Part shown: piece after piece, positions 46,004-54,109 of the stretch
Layout: each line of letters starts with the position of its first letter
Numbering within the stretch: position 1 is the stretch's first letter
From: Lachnospiraceae bacterium AM48-27BH
GTDB lineage: Bacteria > Bacillota > Clostridia > Lachnospirales > Lachnospiraceae
Reading direction: 5' to 3'
Assembly (NCBI GenBank): GCA_003478355.1
Contig: QUFC01000002.1
Span: forward strand, 169,560-233,559
DNA: 64,000 nucleotides
The notes under the pieces: model-generated
Told to the model about the DNA's origin: nothing
Databases searched by the model: none
What the model saw: the letters and a program-made list of their open reading frames with translations, nothing else
Position numbers and translations under genes: made by a program

Positions 46004-46057
46004 TATTCCTAGAGGAATACTAGGATATATTGTAATACCTTTCCATGGTTCTTTCAA
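46004..46057 (-). promoter_or_regulatory. suf operon promoter with a palindromic operator candidate
   Basis: Minus strand TTGAAA (46052-46057), a 17-base spacer and TACAAT (46029-46034). Just downstream, 46004-46019 is TATTCC-N4-GGAATA, overlapping the expected start site. A repressor of the Rrf2/IscR type is a reasonable candidate, but no such gene is in the window. Confidence 0.65.
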
Positions 46058-46082
46058 GAGGTTTTTGAAAAAAAATTCAGAA

Positions 46083-46604
46083 TCATTTTTTTGGAACAAA
46101 CAAGTGGTTCATCTCTGCATGTTCCAGCTGTAACAAAGCAATCTTCTTATCGATCCCACCTGCATATCCTGTCAGGCTGCCATTACTTCCTACTACCCGA
46201 TGGCAGGGAATGATGATGGAGATCTCGTTATGGCCCACAGCTCCGCCGACTGCCTGGGCTGACATATGAGATCGTTTTTGTTTTTCCGCCAGTTCTCTGG
46301 CGATCTCACCATATGTCATGGTGTGACCATAAGGAATCTGCAATAAAATTTTCCACACGGCCTGCCGGAAGGAAGAACCGGCAGGATGAAGTGGCGGGGT
46401 AAATGTCGGATTCTGACCAGAAAAATAAAGATCCAGCCATGTTTTTGCCTGTGTTAAAACCGGTGTTTCCTGTGAAATACACTCCCTGGGCAGCGTATTG
46501 GCAAAATACTTCTGTCCTTCAAACCATAATCCCATAAGTCCGACCTCATCTGCCGCCAGTAAAATATCACCCAGCTTTGATCGGTATGTACAAGTATATA
46601 CCAT
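46083..46604 (-). CDS. ogt: Methylated-DNA--protein-cysteine methyltransferase
   Basis: 173 aa. The active-site PCHRVVGSNGSLTGYAGG motif is complete, with the acceptor Cys, and the preceding helix-turn-helix (YGEIARELAEKQ) and the N-terminal RNase H-like domain are present. It directly repairs O6-alkylguanine. ATG at 46604 is chosen for GGAGG about 9 bases upstream. It follows the MATE gene by about 50 bases and may share its transcript. Confidence 0.94.
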   Translation of the reverse strand: MVYTCTYRSKLGDILLAADEVGLMGLWFEGQKYFANTLPRECISQETPVLTQAKTWLDLYFSGQNPTFTPPLHPAGSSFRQAVWKILLQIPYGHTMTYGEIARELAEKQKRSHMSAQAVGGAVGHNEISIIIPCHRVVGSNGSLTGYAGGIDKKIALLQLEHAEMNHLFVPKK

Positions 46605-46652
46605 CGTGACATCCTCCTCCCTTTCTTTATTTCGTTTTACTATCATATAGGA

Positions 46653-48014
46653 TCAAACCGCACGCCCCTGTCTCTCAAAGCCCTGCAGCCATCTGCCTCG
46701 CAAAAACAGATACAGGAAGATCACCGAGCTGATACTCCAGGTTAACGGATATGCCCAGAAGATCACCCGGATATCGGGAATCATACGCACTACCACCGTG
46801 ATATAGCTGACCCGGAACAGGCACCAGACGCAGAGCATGACCAGCATCGGAACAGACGCATGACCGGAACCACGAAGAACTGCAGCAATGCAATGGGAAA
46901 ATGCCAGCAGACAATAAAACAACGCGATCGTCCTGGACTGCATGACACCGTAATGTACCACTTCCGGGTCACTATTGAAGGCCGAGATCAGGATCGGCGC
47001 CGCCGTATAGATCAGAATCCCGATCAGCTCCGCAATGGAAATAGAACAGAGCACGCCAAACCAGGCACCCTTTTTTGCCCGGTCATACTGCTTCGCTCCC
47101 AGGTTCTGGCTCACAAAGGTCGTCAATGCCATGGTAAAACAGGTCACCGGCAAAAACGCAAACCCTTCGATCTTGGAATAGGAACCGCAGCCAGCCATGG
47201 CCATTTTACCGAAAGCATTGATATTTGCCTGCACAAATACATTCGCAATGGCGATCACAGAATTCTGAAACCCGGATGGCACGCCATTCTGGATGATCTG
47301 ACGCAGCATCAGCCCATCAAACCCGATCTTTTGAAACTGCAGACGGTACTCTTCCTTTGTCCGCATCAGATGGATCATGCAGAGAATGGCACTGGTAAAC
47401 TGGGAAATGGCGGTCGCCAGCGCTGCTGAACCAACTCCCATTCCCAGTCCTGCGATAAAGAAAATATCCAGTACGATATTGACGCAGGAGGAAATGACCA
47501 GGTAGATCAGCGGGTGGCGGCTGTCGCCAACAGACTGCAGGATTCCAACGAAAATATTATACATCACAAAGCCGAGAGAACCGGCAAAGTAGGTACGGAA
47601 ATATGTGATGGATTGTGGCAGTACATCCGCTGGCGTTCCCATCAGCACCAGCATTTTGGGTGCAAAAAGCATTCCGACAGCCGTCAGGGCAACCCCCGCT
47701 GCCAATCCAAACGCCACCGTTGTATGAATGGCCCGCTGCAGATGATCCCTCTTTTTTGCGCCGTAATACATGGCGATCACGACACCAGCTCCCATGGCGA
47801 TTCCATTGATAAAACCAACCATCAAAAAAATCAGGTTTCCTGATGAACTGACTGCCGCCAGCGCATCGCTGCCAAGATAATTGCCTACGATCAGGGAATC
47901 GGCAGTATTATATAATTGTTGAAATAAATTTCCAAGAAATAATGGAATGGCAAAAAAAATAATTTTCCTGGAAATGCTTCCTTCTGTCATTCTTGTTTTA
48001 CTCTCTGTGTTCAT
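46653..48014 (-). CDS. MATE family multidrug efflux transporter
   Basis: About 453 aa with twelve hydrophobic helices in two bundles. N-terminal FAIPLFLGNLFQQLYNTADSL is the hallmark of NorM/DinF-like MATE proteins. It exports drugs or metabolites by Na+ or H+ antiport across the cytoplasmic membrane. ATG at 48014 has AGGAG ten bases upstream; the longer frame to 48062 lacks support. Substrate unknown. Confidence 0.92.
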   Translation of the reverse strand: MNTESKTRMTEGSISRKIIFFAIPLFLGNLFQQLYNTADSLIVGNYLGSDALAAVSSSGNLIFLMVGFINGIAMGAGVVIAMYYGAKKRDHLQRAIHTTVAFGLAAGVALTAVGMLFAPKMLVLMGTPADVLPQSITYFRTYFAGSLGFVMYNIFVGILQSVGDSRHPLIYLVISSCVNIVLDIFFIAGLGMGVGSAALATAISQFTSAILCMIHLMRTKEEYRLQFQKIGFDGLMLRQIIQNGVPSGFQNSVIAIANVFVQANINAFGKMAMAGCGSYSKIEGFAFLPVTCFTMALTTFVSQNLGAKQYDRAKKGAWFGVLCSISIAELIGILIYTAAPILISAFNSDPEVVHYGVMQSRTIALFYCLLAFSHCIAAVLRGSGHASVPMLVMLCVWCLFRVSYITVVVRMIPDIRVIFWAYPLTWSISSVIFLYLFLRGRWLQGFERQGRAV

Positions 48015-48188
48015 GTCAATTCTGCTCCTGGTACTTCTTTTTCTTATTTTCCCTCCTATCATACTTCATTTTTTCATAAAAGAAAAGAGATTTGGAACTA
48101 CTCCGTTCTCTCCTTTACCGCGATCCAGATCTCACACTGATAATCCGGATCTGAGACATTTTGTGAAGAATACACCTCAACGTACCGT

Positions 48189-48635
48189 TTACAATTCTAA
48201 TTCAACGATACATTCCGCAGTGCCTTCTTCAAACTTCTTTTGACCCGTCATATAAAACCCATGCTTCTGATAAAAGGAAATCGCGCGAATATTCTTTTCC
48301 AATGCCCACACATGATCCACCTGGAATTCTTGTATTGCAAATTCTATTAATTCACCGCCAATTCCCTCATTTTGAAAAAACGGTTCTACAAATAACTGGC
48401 AGATTTCCGTTCCCTTTATTTGAATAAAACCTTTTATCAAACCATCATCAAATACATAAATATTTTCAAGGATTTTCTTTCTTTTAAGATACTGGTCTAC
48501 TAATGACACCACTTGAAGTTTTCCGAATGAAAATCCCGCGTCTTTAAATATCGGAAAATAATTGATTCGATTGTTAAATACATAGATTTCAGCGACTCTT
48601 GATAAATCAGGAATCATTGCTTTTCTAATGTTCAT
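48189..48635 (-). CDS. GNAT family N-acetyltransferase
   Basis: 148 aa. A complete GNAT fold with the acetyl-CoA loop region QNEGIGGELIEFAI and a C-terminal NIRAISFYQKHGFYM. The N-terminal MNIRKAMIPDLSRVAEIYV is typical. It lies 2 bases after another GNAT gene, so they are a tandem co-transcribed pair. The substrate is unknown; a small amine or aminoglycoside-like molecule is possible. Confidence 0.87.
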   Translation of the reverse strand: MNIRKAMIPDLSRVAEIYVFNNRINYFPIFKDAGFSFGKLQVVSLVDQYLKRKKILENIYVFDDGLIKGFIQIKGTEICQLFVEPFFQNEGIGGELIEFAIQEFQVDHVWALEKNIRAISFYQKHGFYMTGQKKFEEGTAECIVELEL

Positions 48636-48636
48636 C

Positions 48637-49173
48637 TTACACGCCTTCCCAATGCTCCTTTGTCATAACATTTATATATTCCACTCTCACCTCACCCAGA
48701 AGCGGCACCGGTGCTTCTCTGCATATGTGATGAAACATAAATCCCAATTTTTCCTGCACACGTTTTGATTTCTGATTCCCGTCATAATAACCGCACCAGA
48801 TGGCAGTCATACCCAGATCTTCAAATCCATGTCTTAATAGTTCTCCAGCGGCTTCTGGCATATAACCTTTTCCCCAGAATGGCTGTCCAAGCCAGTAACC
48901 CAGTTCACACTCATCATCCCGTTCGGTCATATCTGTATGTCCATTCAACTTCAATTCCACCGCACCGATTGCTGCATTGTTTTCTTTTTCACAAATAGCA
49001 TAGCATTCCGCACCATTAAATACATTTTTGATCACTTCTTTACTTTCTTCCACACTTTTATGCGGAGGCCAGCCTGCAACCGGTCCAATTTCCGTGTTAC
49101 TTGCATATTGAAATAAACTTTCCGCATCAGCTTCTGTCCACTTTCTCAAAATTAATCTTTTTGTTTCCAGCAT
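48637..49173 (-). CDS. GNAT family N-acetyltransferase, RimJ/RimL-like
   Basis: 178 aa. Begins MLETKRLILRKWTEADAE, a standard RimJ/RimL-type N-terminus. GYWLGQPFWGKGYMPEAAGE is the acetyl-CoA binding segment and NQKSKRVQEKLGFMF the C-terminal motif. It may acetylate a protein N-terminus or a small molecule. ATG at 49173 is preferred to the GTG at 49182 because GGAG is 8 bases upstream. Confidence 0.88.
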   Translation of the reverse strand: MLETKRLILRKWTEADAESLFQYASNTEIGPVAGWPPHKSVEESKEVIKNVFNGAECYAICEKENNAAIGAVELKLNGHTDMTERDDECELGYWLGQPFWGKGYMPEAAGELLRHGFEDLGMTAIWCGYYDGNQKSKRVQEKLGFMFHHICREAPVPLLGEVRVEYINVMTKEHWEGV

Positions 49174-49239
49174 GATCCTCACTCCACTCTCTCTTTCCAG
49201 CGAAATCTATTCTAAAAGGATGTTATTTTCAACCCTTTC

Positions 49240-50208
49240 TTAAAATACAAATGGAAACTCAAATACCTCGCCCTCAGCAAAAGGCGATTCTCCAGTCACT
49301 TCTGTCACTGTAAAACTTGCTCCATTCCATCCATTCATCTGAATCACACCTTTTACACTTCCATCGTCCGATGTGACAACCAATTTCCCATCTCCCTGGT
49401 CAATAAACGTTCCTTCGATTTCGCCCTGTCTGTATGCAGAGATAACCACCTGATCTTCACCATCGATTCCCTGTCTGGTGATCAGAGAGCTATAGATATC
49501 TCCTGTTCCCTGGTTGTCTACATACAGACCGTATTTTTCTGATCGTTCTGGCATAAGAAAAGTTTCGCCCTTTACTTCTGCCAATTTTTCCGCAAGAATA
49601 TAGGCTCTGTTTTTCGTAATTTCTTCCAGAAATGAGTTCTGAAGCAACGGATACATACTGCCATTTTCCTCGCTGCTGCCAATGCTTAAGAATGTTGCTT
49701 CCTCTTTCATGGCAATCCAGTTTCTCTGGTCTGTGAGAACCTGCTCTTTTGTCTGTGGATCTGCCAATTTGCTGAACCGATTCCAGAGATCGTTCAGTTC
49801 TGTATCCCATATCACATAAAGCCATCTGGATGAAACATTCATCTCTCCCTGGGTTTGTGCTTTTTCCGCTAAGGGAGTATATTTTTGTGTGATCTTCTCA
49901 ATATTTTCTAATTCTTCCTGCAAAGAATCCGAAACCGACACCATATAGTCAACATCTGTCTTGATATCTTCTGAATAATCATACGCAAAATCGATTTCTA
50001 AGGTATCATTCCATCTCTCATCAAGGTTTTCGGCTTCTGTGCTGCTCGGTTGTTCTTCACTTTGATCAGTTTCACTGTCTACACTTGTCACTATTTCCGC
50101 TCCTGAATCACTGTCTACTGCTTCATTTTTCCCACAACCGACGCACATTCCAATTACCAAAATCAACCATATCCTACAAATATTTTCCAGTATACGTCCT
50201 CTCTTCAT
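49240..50208 (-). CDS. Lipoprotein with LprI-like (DUF1311) domain
   Basis: About 322 aa. Start ATG at 50208 follows GGAGG. The signal peptide ends in a lipobox-like CVGC, then a Ser/Asp/Glu-rich linker. Residues about 95-215 resemble the lysozyme-inhibitor LprI/DUF1311 domain (LWNRFSKLADPQTKEQVLTD, then QRNWIAMKEEA). The C-terminal ~100 residues form an unassigned beta-rich domain. It would be anchored on the outer face of the membrane. It overlaps the fliB stop by a few bases. Confidence 0.75.
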   Translation of the reverse strand: MKRGRILENICRIWLILVIGMCVGCGKNEAVDSDSGAEIVTSVDSETDQSEEQPSSTEAENLDERWNDTLEIDFAYDYSEDIKTDVDYMVSVSDSLQEELENIEKITQKYTPLAEKAQTQGEMNVSSRWLYVIWDTELNDLWNRFSKLADPQTKEQVLTDQRNWIAMKEEATFLSIGSSEENGSMYPLLQNSFLEEITKNRAYILAEKLAEVKGETFLMPERSEKYGLYVDNQGTGDIYSSLITRQGIDGEDQVVISAYRQGEIEGTFIDQGDGKLVVTSDDGSVKGVIQMNGWNGASFTVTEVTGESPFAEGEVFEFPFVF

Positions 50209-50209
50209 T

Positions 50210-51385
50210 TTACTCTTCCTCCAGTACACACCCTTCCGGCGCATAATGCTCAAACAGCCAATCTTCCAGCGCATTTAGATTATCATCGGAATGTTCCACT
50301 TCCCTGGCATATCTCCAGGAAATCTCCTCCACATCCTGCATGGACAGCATTTTTCCATCTTCCAGCCACCGGACCATCAGAAATTCCTGAATCCAGCGGA
50401 CGGAAAATAACGCCAGTTCCATCTTGGAGCAGACCATATCGTCGTAAACAGCGCCGCAAAAATAGGTATACACAAAAAACATCAGAAGCTGTTCACCCAG
50501 GTTCTCCCATTCTTCTTTGTGGCTGCTAAGGCTTCCGTACATTTTGTGAAATTCTTCACAAATATGCCGGTAATGTTCTTCTCCGCTCCCATAAAGCCAT
50601 TTTTCCACTCCATCAAGCACCTGATCCCATTCCGGACGCAGACGTTCCAGACTACGCAGAACCTGCAGTTCTTCTTTCTGTCGCTCCCACTGGTGAAAAG
50701 ACGCTGCATCCACTCCTTTTGCAGAAAGGCTCTCTGATACAAATTCCTGCAGCGTCTGCTCCTTGTGATGGCGTTCACAATCCCGCAGAAGATCATCTAT
50801 CTCATACTCCCGCTGCTCTTCCATACAGATCTGATATTGTTCTGCCAGTTGTTCGGTTGCCGCCATGCGCAGCGCCAGAGGAAGGGACCGGTCCTGTAAA
50901 ATAGAAAACAGGACATCCCTGGTATCTTCCAGCTGGGAAAACATCATAAAATCAAATTCTTCAAAATCATCTTCTTTCTCGTCCTCTTCCTTCACAAAAT
51001 GAACGGGTTCCTGACAGGAAAGAATCATTTTTGCCGCTTCCGGACAGGACAGAGAAAGAGATAATTCTCTCAGTCCCTCATATTCTTCCGTATGTCTCGG
51101 ATACATGCGGCAAGTGTCACAGAGTGCATCCGGACCAAGCGCTTTGTAAAGATCGCACAGATTTTTCTCATTTAAAAACGCGCAGCGGCGGTCATTCTGG
51201 TAAAAGCATTCCTCTTCCCAGTCAATGGAATTCCGTAGTCGTGTTCCAAACTCACCCTTTTCCTTTCCATAGCGGTCCAGAGACTCTTCATCAATCATGA
51301 TCTGCCATCCGGCGCAGCAGGTATCTGGACACGCTCCCGCTGTACAGACAAATCTATCGTAAAAATGTGGTTTTAAATATCGCAT
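50210..51385 (-). CDS. fliB: FliB-like lysine-N-methylase
   Basis: 391 aa. The cysteine-rich N-terminus (CTAGACPDTCCAGWQI, CAFLNEKNLCDLY, LCDTCRMYPR) is diagnostic of the FliB family, which methylates lysines of flagellin and probably uses an Fe-S or metal centre. No flagellar gene is in the window, so the target here is unknown. ATG at 51385 lies inside the 3' end of the LysR gene (13-base overlap). Confidence 0.85.
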   Translation of the reverse strand: MRYLKPHFYDRFVCTAGACPDTCCAGWQIMIDEESLDRYGKEKGEFGTRLRNSIDWEEECFYQNDRRCAFLNEKNLCDLYKALGPDALCDTCRMYPRHTEEYEGLRELSLSLSCPEAAKMILSCQEPVHFVKEEDEKEDDFEEFDFMMFSQLEDTRDVLFSILQDRSLPLALRMAATEQLAEQYQICMEEQREYEIDDLLRDCERHHKEQTLQEFVSESLSAKGVDAASFHQWERQKEELQVLRSLERLRPEWDQVLDGVEKWLYGSGEEHYRHICEEFHKMYGSLSSHKEEWENLGEQLLMFFVYTYFCGAVYDDMVCSKMELALFSVRWIQEFLMVRWLEDGKMLSMQDVEEISWRYAREVEHSDDNLNALEDWLFEHYAPEGCVLEEE

Positions 51386-52260
51386 TTGTTTCCCTTTCTT
51401 TTTCTCTCCGTATCATTTGTCATAAATTTTTTTACCATACTCCCAGCATCTGTCCCTTTTAAAAATACTGCATTAAACTCATGAACCCCAGTCAGCGGTG
51501 GACAGATAAATTGTGCCAGATTTTCGTTATCTTTGATCACCGCCTGATACAGAAAACTGATCCCATAACCATCGCTGACCAGAGATTTGATGATTTCAAA
51601 AGAACTGATACAGATCTGCTTCTGAAAAGCGTCTGTGGTAAAACCGATATTTTCCAATTCCCGTTCAAATATCTTTCTTGTACCAGATCCTTTTTCCCGC
51701 AAAATAATCCGTTCCGACAATAATTCTTCCACGTTCACTTCCCGTCCTGCAAATGGATGATTTTTTGCGCATATACCGATATACGGCTCATTCCTGAACA
51801 AGATCCAATCGTAATGCTGCTTATGGAAAATTCCTTCCAGAACCACGAAATCCAGTTCACTGTGATCCAGCCGCTCTAACAGACGCTCCGTATTATCTAC
51901 CAAAAACTCAATCTCATGTTCCGGAAATGATAAAAACCGCTTGATGTTCGGCAGAAGCACGTATTCACCAATGGATTTTGTCGCACCGATACGGAGAAGG
52001 CTGGTGGACTGCTGGCAAAGCTTTTCCATCAGTTTTTCTTCATTATACCGGAGCGTCTGCACATACTGCTGCAGGACCTCGCCTTCCCTGGTTTTCTGCA
52101 AACGTCGGTTGGCATAGGTAAATAAAGAAACTCCATATTGATTCTCCAGGGACTGGATATGCTTACTGACCGCAGGCTGGGATAAATGTAACTTTTCTGC
52201 AGCCCGGCCATAATGCATGGTATCACAGAGTGTCAGAAAAGATTCCAGGCGCTGTTCCAT
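51373..52260 (-). CDS. LysR family transcriptional regulator
   Basis: 295 aa. N-terminal winged helix (GRAAEKLHLSQPAVSKHIQS) and a periplasmic-binding-like effector domain. It is divergent from the YeiH family transporter gene, the same pairing as YeiE-YeiH or CysL-like genes, so it probably controls that gene in response to a sulfur-related or anionic metabolite. The last codons overlap the fliB start. Confidence 0.9.
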   Translation of the reverse strand: MEQRLESFLTLCDTMHYGRAAEKLHLSQPAVSKHIQSLENQYGVSLFTYANRRLQKTREGEVLQQYVQTLRYNEEKLMEKLCQQSTSLLRIGATKSIGEYVLLPNIKRFLSFPEHEIEFLVDNTERLLERLDHSELDFVVLEGIFHKQHYDWILFRNEPYIGICAKNHPFAGREVNVEELLSERIILREKGSGTRKIFERELENIGFTTDAFQKQICISSFEIIKSLVSDGYGISFLYQAVIKDNENLAQFICPPLTGVHEFNAVFLKGTDAGSMVKKFMTNDTERKRKGNKCDI

Positions 52261-52375
52261 ATTGTTCCTCCATTGATAACAAATCAGAATTGATTCATTA
52301 CTTATTATGCATTTATCTTATCATGAATCTGATTTAAAATAAAGCGAAATGTAAAATGAAAGGAACTCAAGACAA
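52261..52375. promoter_or_regulatory. Divergent LysR/yeiH intergenic region
   Basis: 115 bases, very AT-rich, with partial dyads such as AATCAGAATTGATT and ATGAATCTGATT, the kind of T-N11-A sites LysR proteins use. Exact promoters were not resolved. Confidence 0.45.
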
Positions 52376-53416
52376 ATGATAAAAAAAATACCTGCTTTAC
52401 TCCCAGGAGTTGTGCTGGCACTGGGAATCGCTGTTATCGCAAAATTAGCAGAAATCTTAGAAACCAATGCCGGACTTCACCTGATCGGTGCGTCTGTCAT
52501 CGCCCTTTTCATCGGCATGGCAGTTAATGCATATTGGAAACCAACTCCGACTACTGCTCCTGGAATTAAATTTACTTCCAAAAAAATCCTGAAATTCGCC
52601 ATCATTCTTCTTGGCGCCAGTTTAAACATCCGTACTGTCCTGACAGTCGGAAGATTTTCCCTGACGGTCATGATCTTCACCCTGGCAACCTGCTTTGGAC
52701 TTGGTGCGCTGATTGGAAAAGCCTTGGGACTCAACTGGAAAACCAGCAGCCTGATCAACGCCGGAACCGGCATCTGCGGTGGATCTGCCATCGCTGCCAT
52801 CGCACCGGTGATCGAGGCTGACGATATGGATATCGCCTATGGAATGTCTGCTACTTTTCTTTTTGATACCATTATGATCGTGGTGTTCCCATTGCTCGGC
52901 CGGTGGCTGGGACTTTCTGACGCTGCATTCGGTCTGTGGGCGGGAACTGCCGTCAATGATACCTCAAGCGTTGTGGCAACTGGATATGCCTTCAGCGAAG
53001 CCGCCGGTGATTTCGCAACCATGGTCAAACTGACCAGAACCCTGGCCATTATTCCTGCTGTATTATCATTTGCAGCCATCAACCTGCACCTGAAAAAGAA
53101 ACAGAAGTCCCAGGCTGACGGTGTTAAAGTCCGCATCTGTTCTATTTTCCCATGGTTCATCCTCGGATTTCTCGCCATGTCCATGCTGACCAGCCTGGGA
53201 CTTTTACCAGCCGGACTGGTTTCTGGTCTTAAAAGTATCAGTAAATTTCTGATGATTGCGGCTCTGGCAGCGATTGGTTTAAATACCAACTTCAAATCCT
53301 TATGCCGCTCCGGTGCGAAACCGATGCTTCATGGATTTATTATTTCTGCACTGGTAGTGCTGGTGGCTATTGGGGTGGAATATGTGATTGGGATTGCGCC
53401 TTATGGGACGCTATAA
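52376..53416 (+). CDS. yeiH: YeiH/UPF0324 family putative anion (sulfate or sulfite) exporter
   Basis: 346 aa integral membrane protein with about ten helices. Family motifs: LLGASLNIRTVLTVG, NAGTGICGGSAIAAIAPVI and GTAVNDTSSVVATGYAFS. Proteins of this family are described as putative sulfate or organosulfonate exporters; the direction and substrate are inferred. AAAGGA lies upstream of the ATG. Divergent from its probable LysR regulator. Confidence 0.9.
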   Translation: MIKKIPALLPGVVLALGIAVIAKLAEILETNAGLHLIGASVIALFIGMAVNAYWKPTPTTAPGIKFTSKKILKFAIILLGASLNIRTVLTVGRFSLTVMIFTLATCFGLGALIGKALGLNWKTSSLINAGTGICGGSAIAAIAPVIEADDMDIAYGMSATFLFDTIMIVVFPLLGRWLGLSDAAFGLWAGTAVNDTSSVVATGYAFSEAAGDFATMVKLTRTLAIIPAVLSFAAINLHLKKKQKSQADGVKVRICSIFPWFILGFLAMSMLTSLGLLPAGLVSGLKSISKFLMIAALAAIGLNTNFKSLCRSGAKPMLHGFIISALVVLVAIGVEYVIGIAPYGTL

Positions 53417-53444
53417 GACAGTTTTTAAACAAACATGATTTTCC

Positions 53445-53473
53445 TTGACATATTTTTCGTTATTCCATATAAT
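53445..53473 (+). promoter_or_regulatory. Near-consensus sigma-A promoter of a structured RNA
   Basis: TTGACA (53445-53450), exactly 17 bases, then TATAAT (53468-53473). It is the closest to consensus of the promoters noted in the window and drives the RNA beginning near 53480. Confidence 0.9.
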
Positions 53474-53479
53474 AATAGT

Positions 53480-53651
53480 ACAAGATAGACAACGGCGTGT
53501 GTCTATCCAAGCGCTGAAGCATAACAGCGTACCGGAAAGCCTTGTTATGCGAAGCTTTCGAGAGGGGTTGGGCAGCGAAACCTCAAACCGGAGTAGGCAT
53601 TAGCCGAAAGAAAATGCCATTACCGTCCTGCATAAGCAGGGCGGTTTTCTT
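53480..53651 (+). ncRNA. Structured leader or small RNA, class not recognised
   Basis: About 170 bases follow the strong promoter and end in an intrinsic terminator. Helices visible by eye: GATAGACA / TGTCTATC near 53484-53507, GCATAACA / TGTTATGC near 53519-53550, GAGG / CCTC near 53561-53584, and GGCATT / AATGCC near 53597-53618. Purine-rich unpaired runs lie between them. AGGAG and ATG (53665) follow directly after the terminator, so the layout is that of a cis-acting attenuator or riboswitch. No common riboswitch consensus could be matched. Confidence 0.7.
53623..53651 (+). terminator. Intrinsic terminator ending the structured RNA
   Basis: CCGTCCTGC-ATAA-GCAGGGCGG stem with one internal mismatch, followed by TTTTCTT. 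It ends just before a ribosome site. Confidence 0.85.
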
Positions 53652-53664
53652 ATAGGAGATTATT

Positions 53665-54088
53665 ATGGATCTTCTTTCGAGACAAAGTTTTCCAACAGAT
53701 TCTCACCGGTAACATTTCCATAAATGATCTAAAAAAGAGTCAATACTTCCCCAATATTCAAAAGCGGATTGAACCATTTATTCAAATTGAAAACTTTCTT
53801 GACAGTAACAAACTGATCTTTCGATACAATCAAAAATTGCAGACATTTTCTCTAATCGAAGCAGAATATCTTCTCTCCACGCCTTATGAAAACACGGATA
53901 TTTATATATTTCTTGATCGCCAAAAAGAACCCGACTATTTTTTCTGCCGTTCTTTTTTCCAAAAAGAAGAAAAGGATTATACAAAAGGACAAGCCATTTA
54001 TACACTTCTTATAAAAGAAAAAATAAATCTTCGCACAGAAGAAAAAATTATACAGTATGATCGCCTCACACCCAAGTCCAGCTTCTGA
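53665..54088 (+). pseudogene. 5'-truncated PBECR4-like gene fragment
   Basis: ATG at 53665 has an ideal AGGAG but reads only 15 codons before a stop. In another frame the DNA encodes about 135 residues ending in a stop at 54088, including RDKVFQQILTGNISI, IENFLDSNKLIFRYN, SLIEAEYLLSTPYE and INLRTEEKIIQYDRL. This matches my memory of PBECR4-type (barnase-EndoU-ColicinE5-RelE-like) proteins of Lachnospiraceae, without their N-terminal part. Either a deletion joined the RNA leader to this fragment, or an indel breaks a short gene. Family assignment is moderate. Confidence 0.55.
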
Positions 54089-54109
54089 TACATTCAACAA
54101 AGTACCATC

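Noticed and set aside
53445..54088. A type III toxin-antitoxin locus (RNA antitoxin plus nuclease)
   Set aside because: The RNA shows no tandem repeats, the layout fits an attenuator better, and the nuclease is truncated and out of frame. Kept only as a question in findings.
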